Shown: in pieces, positions 40,642-49,671 of the stretch
Numbering within the stretch: position 1 is the stretch's first letter
Layout: each line of letters opens with the position of its first letter
Source of the DNA: Desulfovibrio mangrovi
GTDB lineage: Bacteria; Desulfobacterota; Desulfovibrionia; Desulfovibrionales; Desulfovibrionaceae
NCBI RefSeq assembly: GCF_026230175.1
Contig: NZ_CP104208.1
Coordinates: 124,001 to 188,000, forward strand
Direction: 5' to 3'
DNA: 64,000 nucleotides
Notes under the pieces: generated by a model
What the model was told of the DNA's origin: nothing
Database searches by the model: none
What the model saw: the letters and a program-made list of their open reading frames with translations, nothing else
Made by a program: the position numbers and the translations under genes

Positions 40642-42018
40642 CTACCTCTCCACCAGTGCTATGCGTGCATTGTAGACGTTCATGGCGAACGAGATGCACA
40701 GGGAAATACACAGATACACGCCCATCCAGATGCCCACGATCTCCACAGCCTGACCGGACTGGTTGAGAATCGTGCCGCCGACGCTCACGAATTCCGGATA
40801 GCCGATGGCTACGGCCAGCGAGCTGTTCTTGGCGATGGCGAGATATTCGCTGGTCATGGGGGGGACGATGACGCGCATGGCCTGAGGCAGGATCACGATG
40901 CGCATGACCTGTCGCTCATTCATGGCAAGGGCGCGGGCTGCCTCACGCTGTCCGCGCGATACGGCTTCTATGCCGGAGCGGATGATCTCTGCGTTGAAGG
41001 CGGAAACGTAGACGGTCAGACCTACGACCAATGCGGTGAATTCGGGGGTGAGACCGGTGCCACCCTTGTAGTTGAAGCCTTTCAGGACGGGGAATTCCAG
41101 ACCGAACGGCGTGCCGCCCAAAAGCCAGGCCAGACCGGGCAGGCCGATGAGAAGCAGCAGGCAGGGCACGAGGCGTTTTCCTGCTTCGCCTGTATCGTCA
41201 CGCAGTTGCTTTGCGCGGCGCAGCACAAGCCAGCAGCCGCACAGCGCAGCAACGATGGCTCCGCAGAACAGCCATGCCCCTTGGTGGGGGACCAGTGCGG
41301 GCAGAAAGAGGCCGCGTTTGTTCAGGATGAGCCAGCCGCCGAGGTCAATGGACTGCTTTACGCCGGGGAGTTCCTGAAACACCACGAAATACCAGAAAAA
41401 TAACTGCATCAGCACGGGCAGGTTGCGGTTGAGTTCCACATACCAGCGGCAGAGGCTGCTGAGGAGCCAGTTGGGGGAGAGGCGTCCCAGTGCGATGAAG
41501 AGGCCGAGAAATGTGGAGGCAACGCAGCCGATGACCGCGACCTTGAGCGTGTTGGCAAGACCCGTGGCCAGCGCCATGACGTAGCTGGAGGATTCCGTGT
41601 AGTGCGCAATCTCCACGCTGTTGCGGAAGAGGAACAGGGTTGCGGCGGGAATGCCTATGCTGAGCAGAAGGCAGAGACCGAACCATTTCGTGTTCAGCGG
41701 GGCATTGGTGCGGGCCTTCATATGCCGGGTCAGCATGCGGGAGAGCGCAAGGCCGAGGGCAAGGCTGATGAGGAAATAGAGGAAACCGCCTTGCGGCAGC
41801 GGAATGCCGGTAACCTCGCCGATACGGAAGCCGGCTTCGGAGTGCAGAAAACCGAAACCGGAGCTTATGCCGCGCGTCTTCAGATTCTCCAGCGTGTTGC
41901 GATACATGCTGACGGCCAGCCAGAGAAACGAGCCGAGCATGACAGCCTGAAATGCCCACGCTCTTCCGGTCGGGCTGCGCCAGAAGGGAACTCGCGGAGG
42001 GGCGGAATGGTCAGTCAT
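40642..42018 (-). CDS. aapQ: Polar amino-acid ABC transporter permease, AapQ-like
   Basis: A 458-residue permease, longer than simple HisMQ proteins because of a periplasmic insert and additional membrane segments, as in AapQ. The EAA loop is FNAEIIRSGIEAVSRGQREAARALAMNERQVMRIVILPQAMR. RWYVELNRNLPVLMQLFFWYFVVF is the typical family stretch. AGGA precedes the ATG at 42018. A strong hairpin at 42077 separates it from the binding-protein gene upstream. Confidence 0.92.
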   Translation of the reverse strand: MTDHSAPPRVPFWRSPTGRAWAFQAVMLGSFLWLAVSMYRNTLENLKTRGISSGFGFLHSEAGFRIGEVTGIPLPQGGFLYFLISLALGLALSRMLTRHMKARTNAPLNTKWFGLCLLLSIGIPAATLFLFRNSVEIAHYTESSSYVMALATGLANTLKVAVIGCVASTFLGLFIALGRLSPNWLLSSLCRWYVELNRNLPVLMQLFFWYFVVFQELPGVKQSIDLGGWLILNKRGLFLPALVPHQGAWLFCGAIVAALCGCWLVLRRAKQLRDDTGEAGKRLVPCLLLLIGLPGLAWLLGGTPFGLEFPVLKGFNYKGGTGLTPEFTALVVGLTVYVSAFNAEIIRSGIEAVSRGQREAARALAMNERQVMRIVILPQAMRVIVPPMTSEYLAIAKNSSLAVAIGYPEFVSVGGTILNQSGQAVEIVGIWMGVYLCISLCISFAMNVYNARIALVER

Positions 42019-42076
42019 ATCTTATCCTAAATGTGGCGGTCGTGGGGCGATCCGTGACCATGGAGGATACGCAATG

Positions 42077-42106
42077 CCCCTTCAGGAACCGGAGTTCCTG
42101 AAGGGG
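42077..42106 (-). repeat. Perfect 13-bp hairpin between aapJ and aapQ
   Basis: CCCCTTCAGGAAC and GTTCCTGAAGGGG around a four-base loop, with no T run on the minus strand. Such structures often protect the binding-protein message or reduce expression of downstream genes. Confidence 0.7.
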
Positions 42107-42156
42107 GGAGGTACGTATGAGCACCGCAGGCGAAAGAGCGTGTGGCGCTTGAACGA

Positions 42157-43167
42157 CTAGCGGAAAGGCGGAGCGTAGATCAGGCCGCCCTTGTTCCACT
42201 GCGCGTTGGGGCCGCGCTCAAGACGCAGAGGGGTGCTGGGGCCGAGGTTGCGGTCGAAGATCTGGCCGTAGTTGCCCACGGTCTTCAGCACGCGTACGGG
42301 AGCGCCCTGATCGAGGCCGAGGTCCTGCCACAGGGTGCCGGTCTTGCCGAGCATGCGCTGCACTTCAGGGTCGGTGCTTTCTTCGTACATCTTCTCCACG
42401 TTTTCTGCGGTGATGTCGAACTCTTCAGCGGCCATGGTCAGCCATACAGTCCAACGAACAATGTCCCCCCACTGGTTGTCGCCGTGGCGCACAACGGGGC
42501 CGAGGGGCTCCTTGGAAATCAGCTCAGGCAGAATGACGTGCTCTTCGGGCTTTTCCATGAGGGAGCGCTGGGCGGCGAGGCCCGAAACGTCGGTGGTATG
42601 CACGTCGCAGCGACCGGCGTCGTATGCGGCGCGAACGTCAGGCTGCTTGTCGAACACCACGGGGGTGAAGGACATGCCGTTCTTGCGGAAGTAGTCGGAA
42701 ATGTTCAGTTCGGTGGTGGAGCCGGTCTGCAGGCAGATGGTGGCGCCGTCCAGTTCCTTGGCGCTCTTGATGCCGCTGGACTTGCGAACCATCATGCCCT
42801 GACCGTCGAACAGGGTGATGTTGGTGAAGTCGAGGCCGAGGTTGGCGTCGCGGCTCATGGTGTAGGTGGTGGTACGGGAAAGCAGGTCGATTTCGCCGGA
42901 CTGCAGGGCGGGCAGGCGCTCCTTGGAGGTGAGCGGGGTATACTTGATTTCCGGCGTGTTCACCGCAGCGCCGACTGCGCGACAGAAGTCAACGTCAAAA
43001 CCGAAGCGCTGGCCGTTGCTGTCCAGCGCGGAGAACCCGGGGTTCTCGATGTGGGTTCCACATTTCAGAAAGCCGTTCGCCTGCACATCCTGCAGGGTAC
43101 CGGCCTGCGCTACGGAAGACGCAAACAGGGCGCCAGCCGCGGCAAGGGCAACCAGAATAGAACGCAT
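42157..43167 (-). CDS. aapJ: Polar amino-acid ABC transporter binding protein, AapJ-like
   Basis: A 336-residue periplasmic family 3 binding protein. GAGGAAC lies upstream of the ATG at 43167. Signal peptide MRSILVALAAAGALFASSVAQA. The mature part has TLQDVQANGFLKCGTHIENPGFS, FGFDVDFCRAVGAAV, LLSRTTTYTMSRDANLGLDF and GEIDLLSRTT. The late segment WGDIVRWTVWLTMAAEEF is characteristic of the AapJ group. It is the first gene of the transporter operon. A GntR/UTRA regulator is divergent. Confidence 0.93.
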   Translation of the reverse strand: MRSILVALAAAGALFASSVAQAGTLQDVQANGFLKCGTHIENPGFSALDSNGQRFGFDVDFCRAVGAAVNTPEIKYTPLTSKERLPALQSGEIDLLSRTTTYTMSRDANLGLDFTNITLFDGQGMMVRKSSGIKSAKELDGATICLQTGSTTELNISDYFRKNGMSFTPVVFDKQPDVRAAYDAGRCDVHTTDVSGLAAQRSLMEKPEEHVILPELISKEPLGPVVRHGDNQWGDIVRWTVWLTMAAEEFDITAENVEKMYEESTDPEVQRMLGKTGTLWQDLGLDQGAPVRVLKTVGNYGQIFDRNLGPSTPLRLERGPNAQWNKGGLIYAPPFR

Positions 43168-43494
43168 AGCAAGTTCCTCACACCCCCGAAGACAAGCGGC
43201 GCAATATCGCGGGAGATTCGAATCCTGCACATGGCATGCAGGTTGCGCCGGTTCATACAGCACGGGCCGCATAGTATAGGACCACCCTCTTTGCTATTCA
43301 TCCGGCAACAGATGGAATCGCCAAGCTGTGGCTGCTCCGTAGATACACGGATGTCGGGACTTGCGCAACTGGATTAACCCAGATGAAAAGAGTGTTTGTC
43401 AATTCCGCCGAAGGTGCGTAGATAAACACCTTCGAAATCCTATGCGTAGAGATGTCCTGTTTGGCTTGTAATTATACACTTTCGGGCGGGGGTC
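43168..43494. other. Divergent promoter region of aapJ and the GntR gene
   Basis: About 325 bases. The main feature is the 26-base inverted repeat at 43409, listed separately. Nothing else regular was seen. Confidence 0.5.
43409..43434. promoter_or_regulatory. Inverted repeat, possible GntR operator or terminator
   Basis: CGAAGGTG-N10-CACCTTCG, about 60 bases upstream of the GntR start. Lack of a following T run favours an operator. Confidence 0.45.
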
Positions 43495-44202
43495 ATGGCG
43501 GTATTCCGATATTATCAGATAGTCAGAAAGCACATCCTCAAGCGCATCGAATCCGGTGAGCTTTCTCCGGGAAGCCAGTTGCCCTCCGAGCGGACGCTGT
43601 GTGCCGAGCTGGATCTCAACCGCAACACCGTGCGCCATGCCCTGCAGTTGCTGCAGCGCGAGGGGCAGATATTCAGGCTCGAGCGTAGGGGATGGTATGT
43701 CAGCACCAGACGGTTGGTATACAATCCGGCAAAGCACGTGAACTTTGCCCGTCTTGCCTCCTCGCAGGGATTCGAGGCCCGTTGGACCACCAAGGATAAC
43801 GGGGTGATCGAGGTCTCTCCGGAGATGGAGGATGAAGCCGGTTTCCCTTCCGGAACAAACGTTTATGAGATGGAAAACGACTTCTTTCTGGACAACCAGA
43901 AGGTGGCACACGTTGTTTCCCATCTTCATGCTGAACGGTTGAAGGATATTGTGCCCAAGACCGTATCCCGCGCCTTGACGCAGGTGGTGCAGGAAGAATA
44001 CGGCATTTCCCTGTTGCAGCGCCGTTTGCTTATCCGTCCTGTATTGCTGCATAAGCAGGTGACGGATATGCTGGGGCTTTCGCTTGGTGCGCCCGGGCTG
44101 TATGTCCGTCGAGTCAAGACGGACGAACGGGGCGCGGTTTTATCCGTAGAGCAGGAATACTGGCGTTACGACGCCATCGAACTGCGTGTTGATGCCGAAT
44201 AG
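43495..44202 (+). CDS. GntR family transcriptional regulator, HutC/UTRA type
   Basis: A 235-residue regulator. The N-terminal winged helix has the GntR signature GELSPGSQLPSERTLCAELDLNRNTVRHALQLLQREG. The C-terminal half (residues 85-235) fits a UTRA ligand domain, with ending VRRVKTDERGAVLSVEQEYWRYDAIEL like PhnF and HutC members. The effector is unknown. It is divergent from the amino-acid transporter operon, and an inverted repeat lies between them, so control of that operon or of itself is a fair guess. It starts at ATG 43495 after a G-rich GGCGGGGG site. Confidence 0.88.
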   Translation: MAVFRYYQIVRKHILKRIESGELSPGSQLPSERTLCAELDLNRNTVRHALQLLQREGQIFRLERRGWYVSTRRLVYNPAKHVNFARLASSQGFEARWTTKDNGVIEVSPEMEDEAGFPSGTNVYEMENDFFLDNQKVAHVVSHLHAERLKDIVPKTVSRALTQVVQEEYGISLLQRRLLIRPVLLHKQVTDMLGLSLGAPGLYVRRVKTDERGAVLSVEQEYWRYDAIELRVDAE

Positions 44203-44450
44203 CTGTACGGTGCATTGGGTTTGTCGTAATAATAGAAAGCGTTCGATCTAGCTGTTTATTTGAGGGGCAATTTTTTGTCAGCTATTGAACGGCGGGATGT
44301 TTGCTTTTATATCTAGTCGTAGTCGTTGTTTTTTCCTGCCGATTGATATCTTGAACTGATAATGGCGATGACAGATGCGACTTGTCCGCCGTAGCTTTTT
44401 CGGCCTGTCTGCCTGACTGGCGCAAGTGCCGATGATCAAGGAGATGTTTC

Positions 44451-45893
44451 GTGCTGATCCCCGTTATTTTATCCGGTGGTTCCGGTACCAGACTGTGGCC
44501 GCTTTCCCGCAAGCTGTTTCCCAAGCAGCTTATGCCCATGTTGGGTGGAAAAACCTCTCTGCTGCAGGCAACGGCTGGGAGAACGGTCGCCAAGGCGGGC
44601 ATTTCCTCTCCCATTCTGGTCGTCAACGAAGAACACCGCTTCATGGTTGCCTCCCAGATGCAGGAAATCGGCGTGCACCCCTCAGGCATCATCCTTGAGC
44701 CGGTAGCAAGAAACACTGCTCCGGCCGTGGCGGTTGCGGCTCTCACGGCCATGCAGCAAGAGGATGACCCCATATTGCTGGTGCTGCCCGCAGATCATTA
44801 CATCAAGGATAACGAGGCATTTCTGGCCGCTGTGGATATCGGCGTAGCCAGTGCGCAACAGGGCAGTCTTGTCACCTTTGGTATCGTGCCGGACAAGCCG
44901 GAGACCGGCTATGGTTACATCAAACGGTCAGCCGGAGGTGCGGGTGAAGGGGCTGCTCCCATTGAGCGGTTTGTGGAAAAGCCGGACCGCCCCACCGCTG
45001 AAGAGTATCTCGCCTCTGGCGATTACCTCTGGAACAGTGGCATGTTCATGTTCAAGGCATCCGTATTCCTCGCTGAACTTGAGCGCTTCAACCTGTCCAT
45101 GCTTCAGGCATGTCAGGCTGCCACTTCGGGCGCCAGACTGGACCTCGATTTCGTGCGTCTGGATAAGACCGCTTTTTCGGGATGTCCTTCCGACTCCATC
45201 GACTATGCCGTTTTGGAAAAAACGGACAAGGCCGTGGTCATTCCGTTGTCCTGCGGTTGGAGTGACGTGGGGTCGTGGTCCGCACTGCAGGAAGTGCGCG
45301 AGAAGGATGCCAACAACAACGTGTGCATCGGTGATGTGGTGGCCGAAGATACCAAGGGTTGCTACCTGCATTCCACCAACAGGCTCATCGCCACGCTGGG
45401 GCTCGAAAATGTGGCCCTTGTGGAAACCAAGGACGCCGTGCTTGCCGCCCCCCTCGACAGGGTGCAGGACGTGAAGAATATTGTTGCCACGTTGAGCCGC
45501 GACAATCGGGAAGAGGTGATAAGCCACTGCCGCGTATTCCGTCCGTGGGGCAACTACGAGGGCATAGACCTTGGCGAACGTTATCAGGTGAAGCGCATTA
45601 CCGTGTATCCGGGGCAGATTCTTTCTTTGCAGAAGCACTTCCATCGTGCGGAACACTGGGTCGTGGTCAAGGGAACGGCCCTTGTCACCAGAGGTGATGA
45701 ACAAATTCTTCTGAGTGAGGACCAGTCTACCTATATTTCTCTCGGCACCGTGCATCGTCTTGAAAACCCGGGCAAGGTCAACCTCGAACTCATTGAGGTG
45801 CAGACAGGCAGCTATCTGGGTGAAGACGATATCGTACGATTGGACGACGTATATGGTCGCAGCGGCGATGCCGCAGTGAAGGGGGAGGAGTAA
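44451..45893 (+). CDS. manC: Mannose-1-phosphate guanylyltransferase / mannose-6-phosphate isomerase
   Basis: A 480-residue bifunctional enzyme that makes mannose-6-phosphate from fructose-6-phosphate and GDP-mannose from mannose-1-phosphate. A GTG at 44451 with AAGGAG seven bases upstream starts it. The nucleotidyltransferase motif is [20 protein letters not shown], followed by [14 protein letters not shown]. The C-terminal cupin isomerase part has [20 protein letters not shown], the metal-binding [15 protein letters not shown] and [16 protein letters not shown]. Its stop overlaps the start of the phosphomannomutase gene by one base. Together they supply GDP-mannose for the surface polysaccharide genes in this region. 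Confidence 0.95.
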   Translation: MLIPVILSGGSGTRLWPLSRKLFPKQLMPMLGGKTSLLQATAGRTVAKAGISSPILVVNEEHRFMVASQMQEIGVHPSGIILEPVARNTAPAVAVAALTAMQQEDDPILLVLPADHYIKDNEAFLAAVDIGVASAQQGSLVTFGIVPDKPETGYGYIKRSAGGAGEGAAPIERFVEKPDRPTAEEYLASGDYLWNSGMFMFKASVFLAELERFNLSMLQACQAATSGARLDLDFVRLDKTAFSGCPSDSIDYAVLEKTDKAVVIPLSCGWSDVGSWSALQEVREKDANNNVCIGDVVAEDTKGCYLHSTNRLIATLGLENVALVETKDAVLAAPLDRVQDVKNIVATLSRDNREEVISHCRVFRPWGNYEGIDLGERYQVKRITVYPGQILSLQKHFHRAEHWVVVKGTALVTRGDEQILLSEDQSTYISLGTVHRLENPGKVNLELIEVQTGSYLGEDDIVRLDDVYGRSGDAAVKGEE

Positions 45894-47248
45894 TGTCTGA
45901 CCGGTTGGGGTGCTTCAAGGCCTATGACGTGCGCGGCAGAGTGCCTGACGAGCTGAATGACGACATCGCCTACCGCATCGGGCGTGCGTATGCAGCTTTT
46001 CTCAAGCCTTCGCGGGTGGCGGTGGGACACGATATCCGCTTGTCCAGTCCCGCCATGACGGACTCCCTGATCCGGGGACTCACGGAAGGCGGCGCAGACG
46101 TCTTTCATATTGGTCAGGGTGGAACGGAGGAGATATACCACGCAGCATTCGACATGAATGTTGACGGTGGTATAATGGTCACTGCCAGTCATAATCCCAA
46201 GAATTATAATGGGATGAAGTTTGTGCGTGAAGGCTCGCGACCCATCAGCGGCGACACGGGGCTCAACGAGATCGGCCGCATGGCTGCGCTGAACGAGTTC
46301 CCTGCTGTTTCCAAGGTCGGGGCCGTGTCATACCACGATAACTCTGAACGCTATGTCGAGCATCTTTGTGGGTATGTGGACGCTGCCAAGCTCAAGCCGC
46401 TCAAGATCGTGGTAGATCCCGGCAACGGCGGAGCAGGCAAGATCATCTCCCTGCTGGAAAAGCACCTGCCCTTTACCTTCATCAAGATTCATTTTGAGCC
46501 GGACGGCAATTTCCCCAACGGGGTACCCAACCCGTTGTTGCCCGAAAACCGTGCTGCCACGGCTGCGGCCGTGCGTGAGCATGGTGCGGACATGGGGCTT
46601 GCCTGGGACGGAGACTTTGACCGCTGTTTCTTCTTTGACGAGCAGGGCGAGTTTATTGAAGGATACTACCTTGTAGGACTTCTCGCTCAGGCTTTTCTGC
46701 AGAAGGAGCCCGGTGCCAAGATCATCCATGATCCCCGCCTGACGTGGAACACCGTGGATGTTGTGGGGCGCAACGGTGGCATTGCCGTGCAGTCCAAAAC
46801 AGGGCACGCCTTCATCAAGGAACGTATGCGGCATGAGGATGCCGTCTACGGCGGGGAGATGAGCGCTCATCACTATTTCAGGGAGTTCGCTTATTGCGAC
46901 TCCGGCATGATTCCGTGGCTTATGGTGGCTCAGCTCGTAAGTGTAACGGGCAAATCCCTGTCTCGGCATGTTGAGGAAGCCATGCGGGCCTATCCCGCCA
47001 GCGGCGAAATCAACCGACGGGTGCAGGACGCCAAAGCCTGTATCCGTGCCGTGCGCGAGGTGTTTGAACCGCAGGCTCTCCGCGTGGATGAAACCGATGG
47101 CATCAGTCTTGAGTTTCCGGAGTGGCGGTTTAACCTGCGAAGCTCCAATACGGAGCCTGTTCTCAGGTTGAATGTGGAATCTCGCGGAGACAAGGCCCTG
47201 ATGGAAGACATGACGCGCCGGTTGCTCGAGATCATTGACGCTGCGTAG
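45893..47248 (+). CDS. manB: Phosphomannomutase / phosphoglucomutase
   Basis: A 451-residue alpha-phosphohexomutase. The catalytic serine is in [17 protein letters not shown], the metal loop is [15 protein letters not shown], the sugar-binding loop is [11 protein letters not shown], and the phosphate-binding end is [15 protein letters not shown]. The N-terminal [16 protein letters not shown] is also typical. It interconverts mannose-6-phosphate and mannose-1-phosphate, the step between the two activities of ManC. Start and stop of manC and manB overlap (TAATG). A terminator follows, so manC-manB is a two-gene operon. Confidence 0.95.
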   Translation: MSDRLGCFKAYDVRGRVPDELNDDIAYRIGRAYAAFLKPSRVAVGHDIRLSSPAMTDSLIRGLTEGGADVFHIGQGGTEEIYHAAFDMNVDGGIMVTASHNPKNYNGMKFVREGSRPISGDTGLNEIGRMAALNEFPAVSKVGAVSYHDNSERYVEHLCGYVDAAKLKPLKIVVDPGNGGAGKIISLLEKHLPFTFIKIHFEPDGNFPNGVPNPLLPENRAATAAAVREHGADMGLAWDGDFDRCFFFDEQGEFIEGYYLVGLLAQAFLQKEPGAKIIHDPRLTWNTVDVVGRNGGIAVQSKTGHAFIKERMRHEDAVYGGEMSAHHYFREFAYCDSGMIPWLMVAQLVSVTGKSLSRHVEEAMRAYPASGEINRRVQDAKACIRAVREVFEPQALRVDETDGISLEFPEWRFNLRSSNTEPVLRLNVESRGDKALMEDMTRRLLEIIDAA

Positions 47249-47272
47249 GGGCGCAGACGATACGCTGATAGA

Positions 47273-47304
47273 AAAAGCCGCTGTCCGTATGGGCAGCGGC
47301 TTTT
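47273..47304. terminator. Rho-independent terminator
   Basis: AAAAGCCGCTG and CAGCGGCTTTT arms with T run, between manB and the convergent glycosyltransferase gene. Confidence 0.88.
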
Positions 47305-47323
47305 ATTTTTTTCTGAAATGCGA

Positions 47324-48439
47324 CTACAGGCAGAGCCTGTTGTAGAGGGATTCGTATTGCTCGAACATGACCGATTGTGCGTAACGCTGTTCCACAACCG
47401 CGGGAGCCTGTCTGGCAATGCTGTTGCGTAAGGCGTGGTCTGTGATGATGCTCCGCAGTGCCTTTGCAAGGTCTTGAGGCGACTCCGACGAAACCAGACA
47501 GCCGTTGCGGCCATGTTCCAGAATTTCTGGAATATGGCCAACACTGGTGGATATTACGGGTTTTCCGGCTGCCATGGCTTCCAGCAGGGCAAAGGGCAGC
47601 CCCTCGGAGCGGGAGGGCATGACAAAACAGTCCAGTGCTGCGAGTATTTCCGGGATGTTGCTGCGGGCACCTGCAAACACTACTTTTTCTGCCAGCCCCA
47701 ATGCGTGGGCGCGTTCCCGCAGGGGGCTCTCCATGCTTCCCGAGCCGGTCAAGACAAGTCTGGCTTCGGGAAAACTCCCGGCGATGTCCGCAAAGGCTTC
47801 AAGCAGAATGTCCGGCCCCTTGATATGCTCAAGTCTGCCTACGGAACCTATGAGGAAATTCTCTGCCGATGCGGCTATCTCTGTACGGAATCGTGTGCCG
47901 TCGGCCCGCTGCATTGCGTCAATATCCACCCCGTTCACGATGGTCAGTATTTTTCGGGGGGGGATACCGTCTTTTCGGGCGGAGGCTTCCGCCAGTTGGG
48001 GGGATACTTCCGCAAGGGCATCCAGCCCGTACGCAAACAAACGCTTTTCCCAGCGCCTGCGGGCGCGTTCGTCCAGATAGTGCCTGCTGTGCTCGGTCAT
48101 GATGACCGGAATGCGACATATGGTGCCAGTCGCGGAGGCGTAAGCCATGCTGGACAGATCGTGGGCATGGAGAAGCTGTATTCCGTTGTCCCGAACAAAG
48201 CGGCATAGCCCCCGAAATACCTTCCAATCGAAGACCATGGGACGTCGGGGAATGTGGTGTATGCGAATGTCGTGTCTATTCAGTGTGGATGTGTCGTAAT
48301 CCTCGCCGTCGAAGCAGATAATGGAGGCTTGAGCCCCCCGTCTTGCGTGCTCCACTGCAAGGTCATGGACGAGCTTCTCCGCGCCGCCAAGGCGCATGGC
48401 GAGTATCGTGTGAGCTACGTGGGGGAGGGGTGAAGGCAT
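47324..48439 (-). CDS. Glycosyltransferase family 4 protein
   Basis: A 371-residue GT-B enzyme. The N-terminal MRLGGAEKLVHDLAVEHARRG is the usual glycine-rich acceptor-side loop. IVNGVDIDAMQ, GSVGRLEHIKGPDILLEAFA and FVMPSRSEGLPFALLEAM with the EX7E donor motif define family 4. The ATG at 48439 lacks a good ribosome site; a TTG 33 bases upstream is the alternative. It transfers a sugar from a nucleotide-sugar to a glycan or lipid acceptor in the cytoplasm. Its position beside manCB suggests mannose use, but the donor cannot be read. Confidence 0.9.
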   Translation of the reverse strand: MPSPLPHVAHTILAMRLGGAEKLVHDLAVEHARRGAQASIICFDGEDYDTSTLNRHDIRIHHIPRRPMVFDWKVFRGLCRFVRDNGIQLLHAHDLSSMAYASATGTICRIPVIMTEHSRHYLDERARRRWEKRLFAYGLDALAEVSPQLAEASARKDGIPPRKILTIVNGVDIDAMQRADGTRFRTEIAASAENFLIGSVGRLEHIKGPDILLEAFADIAGSFPEARLVLTGSGSMESPLRERAHALGLAEKVVFAGARSNIPEILAALDCFVMPSRSEGLPFALLEAMAAGKPVISTSVGHIPEILEHGRNGCLVSSESPQDLAKALRSIITDHALRNSIARQAPAVVEQRYAQSVMFEQYESLYNRLCL

Positions 48440-48486
48440 TGGGCAACAAGAGGTGTTAATGTTTATCTGCAAGTGGTGATGCCAAA

Positions 48487-49044
48487 TTACGATACACGCG
48501 GTTCCGCATTTTTCTTCAGCAACATTTCAACAGGCCCGCCCTGCTCAAGAAGACAGCGGAGCATGTCGTTGCTGGCAGGATCTGTCATTTCAAAAATAGC
48601 CCCTACATGCAGTTCGTCACCAATGGGATCTATTCGTTTGGCTTTGCAGGAAAAACGGAGAGGGAATTTCTCCTCGTCAATCGCGAAGAAGATTTCGAAG
48701 TTCAGCGTGTCAGCATCCCGGTTGCCTAGCGAGCCCCCGAACGCACTGGCCTTGCAGGATATTCCTAATCCTTTGTGTGAAATATCCCGTATGGTTGCAG
48801 CCTGATACTTTCCGTGTGTTCCGGATATGTCCATGATGTAGACCATGGCTGGAATGGACAGATGCATGCGATTGAAGGCGCGCTGATCAGATCCGTGAAT
48901 CTTGGAGAGGTCGCGATAATACAGGTACTGATCGACAATACCCTCCAATAGTTCCTGTGCGGCAATCCCCATCTCCTCAGCGGCTCTTTCCAGCCGTCTG
49001 CCAGTCTGGTCGCTCGTCTTGTATGTGTAATCGGTGGTTTTCAC
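48487..49044 (-). CDS. PilZ-domain protein with N-terminal helical extension
   Basis: A 185-residue protein. AAAGGAG lies five bases before the GTG at 49044; the ATG at 49080 has no site. Residues 1-60 are helical (GRRLERAAEEMGIAAQELLEGIV) and look like a small DNA-binding or dimer module. The PilZ part begins at QRAFNRMHLSIPAMV and has the motif IRDISHKGLGISC. The end VGAIFEMTDPASNDML fits PilZ domains. It should bind cyclic di-GMP (known of the family) and may link that signal to the surrounding polysaccharide genes (inference). Confidence 0.82.
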   Translation of the reverse strand: MKTTDYTYKTSDQTGRRLERAAEEMGIAAQELLEGIVDQYLYYRDLSKIHGSDQRAFNRMHLSIPAMVYIMDISGTHGKYQAATIRDISHKGLGISCKASAFGGSLGNRDADTLNFEIFFAIDEEKFPLRFSCKAKRIDPIGDELHVGAIFEMTDPASNDMLRCLLEQGGPVEMLLKKNAEPRVS

Positions 49045-49671
49045 ACGAACTCCTTTGCGAAAATACAAGGAACGCTTCATTGGAAGGATATATGAAAAAG
49101 CCGTGCCATAATGCTTTGTGAAGGTTGTATTGTTTTATAACTGTTTGATATTGTGATTTTTATCTGTTTATTTAAGAAGTCTGGGGAGTTGGCGTTAAAG
49201 AATGATGTGTCAGTATTTCAGTGTGTTGTATTGTTTGTTCGGTTGATTGTGTGAAAGGTGCAGGTCTTCAGTTGTTGTTATAATCCGGAAATTATGGATA
49301 GATCAAGGCGGCCCTTGATGTTTTACGGTATTTTCGGACTTGTAGTTTTCTGTATTTATTGCGAATGCGCTGTGGTGGAGAGGGTGTCGTATTGTTCCGG
49401 ACAATAGTTATTTTTTAATTCACACCTTGGTGCTTTTTTGGCATATTGGTAGAGTAGTAATAGGATTATTTATCTTGTGTTCTCCGAAAAGCCGAACCAA
49501 TCGTGAGGTTGGGGGGAAAGCCGGCGGATATCGGGGGGGAGATGGCCGGGCTGCCAGAGGCGCGCCAGATGCTCCTGGCTTCATGGGGGATCTGGTCGCG
49601 ACAGTCTTCTTTGCACAGCGGGCCATTGCTTTGGGTGTGCTACAGGCAAATACAGCAAGTCGTGGACTTCG
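49045..49671. other. AT-rich 627-base intergenic region before the sigma-54 activator gene
   Basis: The region is markedly AT-rich up to about 49500. It holds an inverted repeat ATTGT-TCCGG-ACAAT at 49391-49405 and a sigma-54-like element at 49427. No reading frame with a ribosome site and family marks was found. A long untranslated leader or small RNA cannot be excluded. Confidence 0.5.
49427..49443 (+). promoter_or_regulatory. Sigma-54-like promoter candidate
   Basis: TTGGTGC-N6-GGCA has GG and GC 12 bases apart, but TGGC instead of TTGC at -12. The same form occurs upstream of the TPR lipoprotein gene at 58103. About 230 bases before the activator gene. Confidence 0.4.
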
